From Zygnema cylindricum (lineage: Eukaryota; Streptophyta; Zygnematophyceae; Zygnematales; Zygnemataceae), in contig JBBHKE010002683.1 of the NCBI GenBank assembly GCA_037447655.1, positions 124,001 to 188,000 on the forward strand: DNA of 64,000 bases, read 5' to 3'. Shown here one piece after another: positions 23,810 to 46,280 of this stretch. Positions within the stretch are counted from its first letter, which is position 1; each line of letters opens with the position of its first letter. The notes under the pieces were generated by a model. The model made no database searches. It was not told the DNA's origin and saw nothing but the letters and a program-made list of their open reading frames with translations. The position numbers and the translations under genes were made by a program.

Positions 23810-25316
23810 GTAACTAATCATGGTGTAGTATGATACGTGGCACTAAAGACCGATTTTATTATTTTATCAATAGGGCACTAACTTTTAATCATATCTTCCA
23901 CAGCTATGCAAATATGACACTATATCCAAATCATATTTTGAAGGTCTATGCAATAAAAAATAATCTTAATAATATTGCAAAATAACACTACCCACTATAT
24001 CTCTTTGCTTGGATATTCCAGACCTTAGTGTCAATTAACATATCAATCGTTTTATTAGCATACGAACGGTAATTAACAAAAACAATCTCTACAAATGTAA
24101 AGTTGTTATGTACGTGAGGGAAATACCGGACTTGCCAACGCATGGGTGTGGTCACTTGAGCGATGTTATGATTACACCTCTCACAAGTCTTAAGTCGTCG
24201 ACTTCATACCATGGTCGATTTAATTTTGGAGCGCACCCCACAGTTGTCAACGATGTGTGTTATTTTTCTTCCACTTACAAGATAACCGACATCTATTAAG
24301 AACGAAAGGTACAAAATTATAAGACGACTCCATTTCACAACACCAACAAAAAAATGAAAAAACTTTCGTTAATGTCGTGTTTTTGGTATTATGGGTGTTA
24401 GTTTCGCAAAACAACATACAAATAGAAATACGTGGTTAAATCAAATTTTGGTACTTCGTGATGCGTTATGTGGTATTATAAAGCTACGATGATGTTTTTT
24501 TATTAATATCTATTTCACATCGTTGACAAGATTTAAAACATGTGGCCCTTATAACTTTTTGGGTACATGTTACGCTAAATAAATAAAAAATCGTACACTT
24601 CTTCCAATGGTGAAATACAAACAAACAAATCGGTATGTATACAAAACAATTTTTAACCTTTTGTTTAATACAAAAGTATCACATCGAGTTGTTTATTGTA
24701 TGTTACGAAATCATACATCTAAAACATTTTCAGTTTTTTCTTTAAATGATCCCAACTAATGTAATTCCTCATACAAAAATGTTGACTTGTACATTTTGTT
24801 CTATATTTTATCGTACAATAAAGTAGGTCTGTCCATTTTTTTAACATCGTGTTTTGTAATAGCTAACGCACAAAATGGATATAATATCGGTTGTTCTAAG
24901 AATAGGTGGAAATTTAGGGCTAATCGCATATCAATGCATAAAATATTGAACCAACATAACAAAGGTTGGAAATTATAAGAAAAATTATATTCGTTTTCGA
25001 GATGAAAAACGAGGAAAACAAGTTCTAGCTTAAAGGGGCAATTATTGCGGCGATTAGGATTGTTTGATGTTTCACAATTGACGACCCAAAATAAAATGAA
25101 CCAAAAGGTGATGATTGCTTTGGGTAAGGTACCTTTTATGTATTAAAAAAACAACGACTCCATAAATTTGTTGTTTGTCCGTTTGCGAGAGCTAATTATG
25201 TTAGGGTAAACCACGAAGTCGCCATATCACCGATACCCGTATCGACAAATATTTAGCCCATATTCGATATTGGAAATCGAAAATATATCAGTCTAATATG
25301 CGACACATCACCAAAA
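23810..25316. other. no gene recognised
   Basis: AT-rich sequence without recognisable genes. Around 25215-25300 there are short CGATA/TATCG words reminiscent of the hAT-like family, but no element end can be identified. Confidence 0.5.
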
Positions 25317-26279
25317 GGGTGTGCCCATGTGTTAAAGTATCGGGTTTTCTATGTCATTTTCCTTCAAAACTCAACCCCCAACGAGAAAATATTTGTTTGT
25401 ACGAAAAAAATGCTTTTACCACAATATAATGAACGTTGGCTTGATACCTTGAACGTACTCCATTTCTGTCGTTTTTTGTACGAATGTTGGCGTTTTCTGC
25501 TTTTCGACCCATGGGCACACGAACCTAGCTCATAAACAAACCTTATAAACAATCACCTCGCGAGGTGATTTTAGTTAAAGTATCACTCAAACAACGAATA
25601 GTAAAAACGCCCACTTGCCACACAAATGTGAAATTAGTAGCACGAGGGAGATAACCCGTCATGCGCACGAAGGGAAAAAAATACGCAGGGGTCTCGGACC
25701 TCCACTTTCATTCATGGGTCCTTTGCAAAAATTAACGCCCGACTCACCTCTCCCTCTCCCTCTCACACTCCCGCTCTTATCTCACACTTTTTGGAATGAA
25801 ACATGACGATAGTAGTATGAAATGAAAGAGTTTTAAAAGAGAAGCTTTTTGACTACCTTTGGGCTTAAACTTTGTTGGTCTTTTACCTTTGATTGGCATT
25901 AACTCTTTTTAGTTACAATCATGCTTTGTGCTTTGATGGTCTTACCATCGCGATTTTGGAAATAATTTTTTTTTTCTTTAATTTGTGACGTTGACGGTGT
26001 CACAAGTGAGCATAACGTCACGACGTCACAAAACCCTAGACATCTACAATGTCACTAAAAACTAGACGTCTACAACTCTTTCTGTTTTTGTAGACGTCAC
26101 TTATTGTCAGAAGTTTCGTAGTCGTCTTCAACCGTTAAAAAGGTTGTACCTACGTCTACGACCGTCACACTTCATAGTTCCAATTTCATTTTCGTACATT
26201 GGAACGCCCTGCAAAGTACGGAGAATCTTCACTAAAATCTGAAGTACTACTTCAAGTGCCGGTTACATGGGCACACCCC
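25317..26279. mobile_element. diverged family D element (copy 4)
   Basis: Ends GGGTGTGCCCATGTG and TTACATGGGCACACCCC form an inverted pair matching the family D termini. Subterminal words such as TTTTCTATGTCATTTTCC and GTTTTCTGCTTTTCGACCC parallel copy 1. A TAA duplication is not evident, so the borders are uncertain or one end is rearranged. The right half carries repeated GTAGACGT/ACGTCTAC words. Confidence 0.6.
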
Positions 26280-27443
26280 TTAAGGTGTCATGTGATCTTG
26301 ACAACTGCATGTACGAATTTGTTTTCTTTCTACACGACGGTGAGCTCTGGGCCCTATCAAAAGTCGGAATTTCCTCCTACGTACGTACTCCCAATTTTCC
26401 ATTCCGCGGCTGAAAATTTATAGAGACGTGTACTTTTCTGTTTGTACCCCGCAATGATAGAACGTGCACGATATTTTGTAATCGTGCGCCCACTAGCAGC
26501 CTTTGACCTTGCTGACACGTGTGTCACGCCTCAGAACTCCAGAGTGTCAGCAACTGGAGAAAAAGAACGAATAAAAGCTGAATTTTGTCGGCAGGAAATC
26601 GAACAAACTAAAAAAACCAGCCTTTAACATTCCCTCTGAAATGTTTTTTTTTCCCGCCTCCTTTTACGGGGGTACAGTACAGTACTGTACCTTCCTGGCG
26701 GTTGTCCTATATAGATGAATATTCGCAGGACTTCCGTGACCAAGTGGCCTTCTTTCGGAACATGTTCTCCTGCCTACGTGGCACGAGGTAATTTGTCCAC
26801 AGCATGGATCAAAGATACCGCATTTTACGATAAAATGTTAAATCCCTATTTGAATAAACTCGTATAATACGCGTGAATACGATTTGCACATTCACGCCCA
26901 TAGTCGACGTCAAATTTCAAATTTGCTATATGGGGGACAAAAGCAGACGTCAGGTATATCTGTCACTTTTGGCGTCAGAAAGTACGAGGAAAAGGGACAA
27001 CTACAGCGAGGATTCTAACGGATGCCAACCAGAATATTCATATCGGTCAAGCGTTGCCAACTTAAATAATGTTCCGTACCATAAAATTTGAAGACGCTAC
27101 ATCGTGAAGTCATCAGACCGTATCCTCAGGAAATTCCATTAACGATATTTGCTTTATTTGCGATAAGACGTAAGCAAGATGTCATTATCATTAATGGCTG
27201 TTTTTACTTTTAGTGTTGAAACTTGAAAGTGTGAGTTTAGGAGTTGACTGTTCAGCATCTCGATTTCAATGCGGTCAATGCCGAATGTTGGATCGAATGA
27301 AATGAACGCCTCCGATTCTCTTATTTTTGATTTTTTCTTTAATAACCCTAGGTTCCAAAACTTAACAGAAAATCTCCCACGTGTTAGCCTTTTCAATTCT
27401 GAAACAAATGATGTACTGTACTTTCTCAACATTATTTCCAAAG
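26280..27443. other. no gene recognised
   Basis: No supported gene. A short perfect palindromic run, GGTACAGTACAGTACTGTACC-like, lies at about 26671-26691. Open frames here lack motifs. Confidence 0.45.
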
Positions 27444-27757
27444 CATAGTTCAAAAGTAGGTGAAAGTAGGCCCATACAATATGACTATTGTATGCAAAAC
27501 ATACAATATGACCTTAAGACCCATATCGTATTCGGACCTATTCGGACCAATTAAAACATTCGGACCAAAAATTGGACCAATAAAAATATTCAGACCAAAA
27601 TTTTGTATTTACACCTTCAGATTCGGACGATCGGACGGTCGATGATCTAAGTAGGGACCTAAGAAGATCACATGAAAATCCCATAACACAACTTACGATA
27701 AAGGCGCCGACCAAAGGCCTACCATAAAAAGTTAAAAACACCTACTTTTGAACTATG
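27444..27757. mobile_element. hAT-type MITE with perfect 8-bp target duplication
   Basis: The 314-bp element has 19-bp perfect inverted ends, CATAGTTCAAAAGTAGGTG and CACCTACTTTTGAACTATG. It is flanked by an exact 8-bp duplication TTCCAAAG at 27436-27443 and 27758-27765. The interior contains several ATTCGGACC words in loose tandem. Its ends are unrelated to the TAGTGTTGTG family. No coding capacity. Confidence 0.92.
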
Positions 27758-28991
27758 TTCCAAAGTCCTAAATATAAAATATGTATTTTCCGTGCTCTTA
27801 GAGCACTACACCTATTTTACTCCTTTTGTACGTACGATACTGGCAAAAATGCGGCAATTTCTGATTATAGTCCATTGAATCCTGCGTTGATGTTTTCCGC
27901 TAGGACAAGGGCCGACGGATGGACATCCAAGCACCAAACTGCGGTTAGGGCTCAGCGCCATTGGCCCATTTATAACGACCTTGCGACTTATGACCGTCAG
28001 ATTCTGATATTGCGCGAATCGGACGGAAGGCCACGTACAATTGTTTGACCCGAAGTTGCGCCAGAGGCAGCGGAGCCGACTCCTTTAGGGCAAAGATAGT
28101 CCCACGTTGCGGCACCTTGAGGAATCGCCACGTCATCGCCTGACCGTTTCGCGACAGCTTTAGACAACCATATCGCCCTAATTGTCACACTTGTCGCTCA
28201 TCGCCGGCTGCCGATTCTCACATGCTGCCAAACAATCCCACTAGTTACGTACAGCTTTCATAACAGACTTTCGTACGCAACCTCTAATTATCTCGCACAT
28301 AAGACAAAACCACGAAATCAGACAAACGATGAAAATACGCAGACGGTACGAAGCCGTACCGTTCCTAAAAGAACCAAAAATGTTTCCTAGAGGATCTTTT
28401 TCCTCCGACCCTCGATTCGCTCGCCAGCCGCCTTCCCGCGGTTTCCTCCGACGCTGAACGGAACTGTATCCGCATGGAAACGCAGCCGCTCTCCAGCTTG
28501 AACGCTGCGCATAAAGTCAACGCTGCTGCGTCTGGCGTTGGCGTGTAGCGGCCGAAGCTGCCCCGAAGCTGCGCGCCGCGGGTTGCCTGGCCCGCCAGTT
28601 GGCCGCCAATCCCGCGTGCTTGACCTGCCACGTGGCCTTCCGTGTGGCCAGGCTGACAGCGCTCGAGGTCTTGCGGTCTTTGGGAGCCTATGAGACCTGT
28701 ACGGACCATCAAAGCGCTCCACCGATTGCTCTCCCCTCTCGCTCTCCCTCTCCCTTCTCTCCCTCCCTCCGTCTCTCTCCGCCCCCTTTTCTAACCCTCT
28801 CCTTCTCTCTCTCTCTCTTTCGCTACCTAAGACCAGGCTCCTCTCTCCTGACATAGACCGTGACACTGTCACGATACTGTTCTCTCTCTCTCTCTCTCTT
28901 TGTTTTTTGTGCTCTCAGCCTCTCCTACCTCGTACCTCTTTCGTCTCCCACCCTCCCCCTCATCCTCTCTGTCTCACTCTCTCGCTGTCTC

Positions 28992-29043
<52 letters not shown>

Positions 29044-29357
29044 CCCCTCCTGCCTGCATCATGGGCATGGGGCAGGGGCCATCAGGCGGGCGGCTGAGGC
29101 TCAGCTGACAGGGGGGTCAGAGACCCCCTCTCCCTCCCTCCCTTCCCTCCTCGTATACCTCCCTCCCTCCCCTCCCCTCCTTCCTTTCTTTTTACCCTAA
29201 TCCCTCCCCCCTCGTCCCTCCCTCCCAACTCAAATTCCAACACTCTTCCACTCCCCGCCTCCCTTCCCTCCCTCTCCCCGCCTCTCTACCCTCTCTACCC
29301 TCCCTTTATCCCTCCTCCCCCTCTCCCCCTCCCCCTTACCTCTCCCTCCCCCCCCCC
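27758..29357. other. GC-rich patch then CT-rich tract, upstream of the OTU-E2 gene
   Basis: From about 28400 to 28720 base composition jumps to clearly GC-rich with many CpG dinucleotides. It then becomes a dense CT tract (28720-29340) that includes a pure (CT)n run near 29002-29038. No protein family is recognisable in either strand of the GC patch. It could be a promoter-like island or an unrecognised first exon of the downstream gene. Confidence 0.4.
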
Positions 29358-29660
29358 ATGTTCTCGTGTGCGTGTTGCGGGTCGCGCTCCTTCTCCTACC
29401 AGGCTCGGAGCCAGAGTCCGTACAGTCCGTACAGTCCGTACAACCGAGGTGACGTGGCGGAGCTGGGGGGAGAACTGTTCCGTTTGGAGGGTGACGTGGC
29501 AGCCAGGGGGGGGGGGAGGAAAGGGCACCAAATTGGACGACGGGAAGTGGAGGGAGACAAGGGGGGTGGAGGGAAGGGAGGTGGAGGGAGGGGGAGGGGG
29601 GGGAGGAGGAGATACAAAGGCAAGACAGCAGGCGATTGCAGAGCTGCAGAGCAAATTGAA
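29358..29660 (+). CDS. possible upstream exon of the OTU-E2 gene
   Basis: A GC-rich patch ends in a good donor (GAAG|GTAAGG after 29660). In one frame it ends with a helix-like ARQQAIAELQSKLK; in another it opens with ATG at 29358 and the peptide MFSCACCGSRSFSY. The frame cannot be decided and no OTU motif is visible. Low-complexity Gly/Arg codons from GGA-rich DNA inflate both frames. Confidence 0.25.
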
Positions 29661-30179
29661 GGTAAGGAGAGGGAGAGGAGAGAGGGAGAGGATGAAGTGG
29701 AGGGAGAGGAAGAAGGGGAGGGGGAGGAAGAGGGAGAGGGAGAGGGAGCAGGGAGAGGGGAGAGAGGGAGGGAGAAGGATAGGGGAGGAAAGAGGTAGGG
29801 AAGGGGAAGGGAGGTTGTGGGGAGTCTTTTTGAGGAAGGCGGGAGAGGAAAAAGAATGGTTTTTGGGGGATTGGGAAGAGGTAGGCATGGAAGTTGGAGA
29901 TTTTTTACTCTTCCCTCTCTCTCCCTCTGAAATGCAGTTATACATTTGGCTCGCATTTGTCCTGAGTCATCTACCTCCACTTGATCCCTTCTCTGTCGCA
30001 GTAACTCTCTTTCTCTCTCTCGCTTGACCAACATTTCCCCTGGCACTCTGCCCCCACACTATTCTTGCATTCCCCTTATTGACCTCTCTCTCTCTATCCT
30101 TCTCTCCCTCCTGTCATTTTTTTCCATCGTTTTTTATAGTTTATGTATTCTCTCTCCCTCTCCTCTCACTCTTCTAATC

Positions 30180-30720
30180 TCTCTCCCTCCTCACTCCCCC
30201 TCCCCCTCTCCCTCTCCCTCTCCCTCTCCCTCTCCCTCTCCCTCTCTCCCTCCCCCTCTCCCTCTCCCTCTCCCTCCCCCTTCTCCCTCTCCCTCTCCCT
30301 CTCCCTCTCCCTCTCCCTCTCCCTCGCCCTCTCCCTCTCCCTCTCCCTCCCCCTCTCCCTCTCCCTCTCCCTCCCTCTCCCTCTCCCTCTCCTCGCCCTC
30401 TCCCTCTCCCTCTCCCCTCTCCCTCTCTTCCCTCGCCCTCTTTTTCTCCCTCTGCCTCTCCCTCTCTCTCACTCTCTCTCCCACTTCCCTCCCTGCCCCT
30501 CTTCTCCTTTTCTTGCTTTCTTGTTCTCCTTCTCTTCCTCTCTCTGTCGCGCTCCCTCTTTTTCTCCATCTCTCTCCCTCTTTCTTCTCTCCATTTCTCC
30601 CTCTCCCTCCTCTCTTCCTCTGCCTGTTCCCTGCCGTCTCTCTCCCCTCTCTCTCTCTCTCTCTGCTAGCTCCCCTTTTCTCTCTCTCTCTCTCTCCCTC
30701 TTCTTGACTAATTCTCTTGA
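30180..30720. repeat. (CCCTCT)n minisatellite and CT-rich tract
   Basis: A hexanucleotide array of CCCTCT with small interruptions runs from about 30190 to 30430, then grades into mixed CT-rich sequence. Long open frames of Ser/Pro/Leu (plus) and Arg/Glu/Gly (minus) across this tract are artefacts of the repeat. It probably lies in an intron or 5' region of the OTU-E2 gene. Confidence 0.85.
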
Positions 30721-30811
30721 ATTGATTAGAAAGGAGGAGAGTCAATTATCAACTTTTCAACTTTTTTTTCTCCTTTCACCTTCAATCGGTATTCACAGTT
30801 TTTTTTTTTTT

Positions 30812-30843
<32 letters not shown>

Positions 30844-31408
30844 TAATTCCTTTTTTTTTTTTTTCTTATAATTTCACTTTTTTCCGAGACAAGTAGAGGA
30901 TGAGCTTGTGTCCAGTAAATAAAAAGAAAAAGGAAAAAGGAATGAGAAAAAAGGAAAAAGATAAAAGGAAAAAGTGAAAAGATGAAGGAGAAAAGGAGAA
31001 GGAGAAAATGAGAAGGAGAAGGAGAAAGAGAAAGGGAAAAAGGAAAAAGTAAAAAGGAGAAAGGAAAAAGGAAAAGCGAAGTGATTTTAGTGGCCTGTCC
31101 CTTTTTTTTTCTGTTGAGTAATTGATGTAGACTCACGCAATTTTTTGGGTTTTATATGTTTGTCCCCATTAATTATGGGTGGAGAGAGATCTATAAGACA
31201 TTTGTTATTCTTATTTTGTTTGAATTCGTAATTCTGTCTCTCTCTCCTTTTCTCGCCTACTTGCTCTCTCTCTGGCTCTCTCTCTCTCTCCCTCTCTCTC
31301 TCTCTCCCTCTCTCTCTCTCTCTTTTTCTCTCCTTCTCTCTCTCTCTCTCTCTCTTGCTCTCGCTCTCTTTTCAATTGCTCTCTCTTTCACTCTCCCTCG
31401 TTCTCTCT

Positions 31409-31455
<47 letters not shown>

Positions 31456-31656
31456 CAATTGCTCTCACTTTCACTCTCCCTCGTTCTCTTTCTCTCTCTC
31501 TTATGAACCCTCGAGTAGAATGCCGTAGCGTTGACGCATTCAGTCCATTTAGTCATCCATCCATTGTAAATGTTTCATTCAATTGTTTTGTCTTTAGTTA
31601 ATTTTATTTAGTTTATTTTACTTACTTCATTTTATTTTATTTTATTTCTTTTGCAG

Positions 31657-42695
<11,039 letters not shown>

Positions 42696-44007
42696 GTGCG
42701 AAAAAATAAAACATATATTTTATTTTTTCCCTTTTTTTTTCTAAGCGGGTAACGGGGTAAAAACGGAAAGACGAAGATGGAAAAATGTAAAGATGGAAAT
42801 CGTAGTTCCGGAGACAGGAAAAGAGACTTGAGAATGAAGTGAAAATGTTCATCACGAGATGAGAGTCAAATGGAGGGAAGGAATGGAGGGAGAGAGGGGG
42901 AGAGGTAGTGGAGGAAATGGAGGGAGAGGAGATTCTTCTGACGGCATTCACTTCATTTGCGATGAACGGAGGTTTCATCGCAAATCACGTCATTCACAAA
43001 AATTGGTGAATTGGATATTGTGGAGGCGTCCACATTGGTGGAAAATTCAAATTCATTAATTTAGTTCAAAAAATACTAAAATATGCATACATTTTACATT
43101 TAATATACGTACCGTATTTTAATTAATAAGTTAATAATACTTATGGTTAGAGTAATGTAGAGTAGAACGTATTTTTTTTTTTGCAGGTTAAGATTGAGCT
43201 CCGACATCTTTGATAGAAATTAAATGTTTTGTCCACAAATGTTTTCTCTTAATATTTTTGGCCTGAAAAAGGTATTGTGCAGCTAGATATCTCTTTTTTC
43301 AATGAATCTTTATTCGTCTCGTTCTATGGCCTACGTTTTATGGCCTTCGTTGTTCCAACGAGAAGGAGATTGAAACAAAATTGTATGCTCAACATAGTCA
43401 ACCACATTAAAGGTGTTGTGGTTCTCGCTTGCACAACCACAATACGCAAGAGGGAATACGTAAAAGGAAAGCTAGGGATTCACAGGACATTGATATTTCT
43501 GGTTTAGAAAAAAGTTTGATGGAAAAATGGGAAATTAGAAATTACCTTAAAGCAAATATAAATTATACTTGTTTACTGACGCTCGGCAAGTCGAGCGTCG
43601 GTAATCTTCAAAAAATCAGTTCTTCTAAAAGATGTCTGTTTGGTTTGGGTTTACCGTCCGTTAAGGTACTTTTGAAAGTGAAAATGGAAATAAAGTCCAG
43701 TTTCAATTTTAATTTCCATTCCAATGTCAATCTATGTAAAGGCTGTTCTTAAACAGATAGAAAATGCTATTTTCAGTGTTTCTGGTGAAATAAGTTTTAG
43801 TATCAATGGTTGCTATGGTAACTTTCCAATTTAAATATCTGATGCATCTGATGATATGGTATGTCCTCGAATGCAATTGAGCTTATGGCATTATCTCCTT
43901 TCCTCGGCATTTTCTCTTGTGAAATTTGTTTTGGCCCTACTAGTAAAAAATATTCTACGGCTGTGATGAGATTCGAAGAAATCATCATTCCAACATTGCC
44001 ATTGCAA
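42696..44007. other. 3' flank of the OTU-E2 gene, no further gene recognised
   Basis: No supported gene. A short GA-rich tract lies near 42870-42925. Open frames at 43277-43752 have no motif and are probably non-coding. Confidence 0.5.
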
Positions 44008-44221
44008 TAAACCGTGCATCGTTATTAGTGTTAATGTTGCTTCTGCCATTTAAAACATCCTTTCTCTTTGCGCACCTGTTCGATGGGAGGTCGCCAATCA
44101 TAAACAAACAACCCTATCATTCAACCGGAACTGTCGGATCAGCAAATCGACAAGTGTGCACCGTGAAAAAATGTTGGAAGAGGTGGAAAAGCATTTAACA
44201 TTAATCGCGATACAAAGTGTA
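44008..44221. mobile_element. CACCG-ended MITE, short type
   Basis: The left end TAAACCGTGCATCGTTATTA and the right end ATTAATCGCGATACAAAGTGTA are a diverged inverted pair. The interior keeps the AAAACATCCTTTCTCTTTGCGCACCTGT-like and CGACAAGTGTGCACCGTG blocks shared with the copies at 35782 and 54259. Confidence 0.7.
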
Positions 44222-45433
44222 GCACATCAGACAAGGGAAGCCATACCTGGGTGCTGGTGGGTGTGCACTATAATGGAAGACCACGGGTCATGATAGATAT
44301 TGCACCACACATGAGCGGGATTGAAAGGGTAACTTGAAAGAAACACTAACCAATGCAGGTTTTAGGATGACGGTTGTCATTAAAGAATCGGAAATTCACC
44401 CGAAATATGCTATGCGATCCTCTTTTATATTTCGATTTCTTACAGAGTGTTTGCCTTCAAGAAAAGTTATCAAGTTTAGCAAGCTGTGTGCAGCTACGTC
44501 AGCAGATAAAACAGTTGATCAACGTGACACAATGCTGACCAATGTCAAGAAATTATATATATTTTTGATTTTTGAATATTTTTTTTTATATGAGCGAAAC
44601 TGAAAGAAACAAAATGAATTGAAAATAACAATGGAGAATGAGAGACAATTTTCAAGAGCAGGAATACTAAGCCGATGGATGGCCACTAGGCCCCACGGTC
44701 TATTTATATTCCTTGCAGGAGTTATCCTATCGAAGACAATCTGAATTTAGACTTAAAGAGAATAAATCAAAATAGAAACAACCGAGACGGAAAACAAAAA
44801 CTGAAAATGACAATATGCAAAACACTTTTGAGGTTTGAGATAACCAAACTCAAAAGATACGCATAAGCCAAATAGGAATAAATACACAATCATAAGAAAT
44901 AAAAACAACAAAATGATATTCCCAACATGCAACTTCCACACTAATTAAAGTTCAGCCACAGTCGAGAAAAGAAGTTTGTGTTATGAGGACGCGATCGAAA
45001 TCCACTCAAACGGACGAAAAGAGTTCAAGGGAAACCGTGCAGGTCTTGGCCGAAGCCGTATAGATTAATATGTAAGGCTTTACAAGAGATTGATAATGTA
45101 ATAGAAACTAGACGCTTCACGCTAAGGCAGAAAATCGCCTCTAAGCTGTCCGGACAACCTACGGATTAAAACCCTTCCTATCTACGTGTGAACGCGTGAA
45201 CCTCCACATGGTTCACGACTTAAAATAGTCCAATCGGGTAGCGTCGTCAGAACTGACAGTCGGTTTGTCTGTCACTCGCGTTAACGGTGAGATGTCACCT
45301 TTCGAAACTCGTATATTTCTGCGTCGACGGTCGAGATGCTCCTTCGCTCGAAGCGACAAATTCGCAGTCGGCCGGAATTCCGGGAGATGCAGGTACGATA
45401 AGTTTACATGTACGGTCGTGAATTCGAAAGTAA
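44222..45433. other. no gene recognised
   Basis: No supported gene or repeat. Open frames at 44334-44603 and 45265-45459 lack motifs. Confidence 0.45.
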
Positions 45434-45836
45434 GGGCGTGTCCCCATGTGTTCAAGTAAGTGTTTTTTTCCGTCGTTTACACAGAAAATGGGACTTCCTA
45501 CTTGAAACTATTACGCCGTACGAAAAATGGGCAAAAACTCAAATACATTTTGCGTCATCTTGGAACTTGAAAGGTACGGCGATTTGGCAGTATTATCATC
45601 GCGACCCACTTCCAGCTCATCTTCACAGTTGCACTGAAATCAAATCGCGACCTGCTTTTAATCAAAATACTACCCTATTATCGAATAGAAAGCCGAGGTT
45701 GCACGCGTCAAAAGTTTTCATTTGTTTTTTTGCGATTGGGAGAATACACGAAAAAACAAAAATTTGTCCGTTTGCTTATGTTGTCCACTTGTGGGCGTCT
45801 ACAAATGTCATTTTGTAGACGTAGGCGATTGCTTAT

Positions 45837-46259
45837 TGTTGAAATACAATTAAAGCATTCTACACTACTTGTTGTTTCCTACACTATTTTTAGAGTTCTA
45901 TTTGCTACGCTATAAGTCTTGTACTTTGGTTTAGCACTCTGTACTTTATTTAGTGGAATGTACATACCTTTATTAGAATTGATGATTCTTGCGTAGGAAT
46001 CTCTTTAGTCTTAGATTCCTTTTTGCCATAACTAGATGTACCTTCCTAAGTTACGCTCTAGGCTAGATGTACCTTTTAGAGCCTTTTTGCTTACTTCGTC
46101 TTACTATAAGACTCTCTTGTGTCATCGTGAATATTTATCAAAAATCAAAGACACTTGAACGACAAACCTCTCACTTGTTCCTTGTTTGTTGTTACTTTTC
46201 TTCCCTGTCTTATTTATCTTAGTGTCTTTCTTGTTTTGGCTTTTCTAGATATTTCGACA
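45837..46259 (+). repeat. 5' LTR of the copia element
   Basis: A 423-bp segment begins TG and ends CA, with short terminal inverted repeats. It ends just before the gag start region. The only other LTR material is the inverted 64-bp piece at 48134-48197. Confidence 0.8.
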
Positions 46260-46280
46260 CATTAATATTTTCAGCCTTTT

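Noticed and set aside
25215-25310. Possible fourth hAT-like copy based on CGATA/TATCG words
   Set aside because: No TAGTGTTGTG end and no 8-bp duplication; short words alone are not sufficient.
29640-29670. GDC near the end of the candidate exon as the OTU catalytic Cys
   Set aside because: The surrounding residues (TAGDCRAAEQ) lack the D-G-N-C-L pattern and lie in a frame different from the better exon frame.
43277-43752. Two overlapping plus-strand frames after the OTU-E2 gene
   Set aside because: No motif, no conserved composition, and no promoter or splice support.
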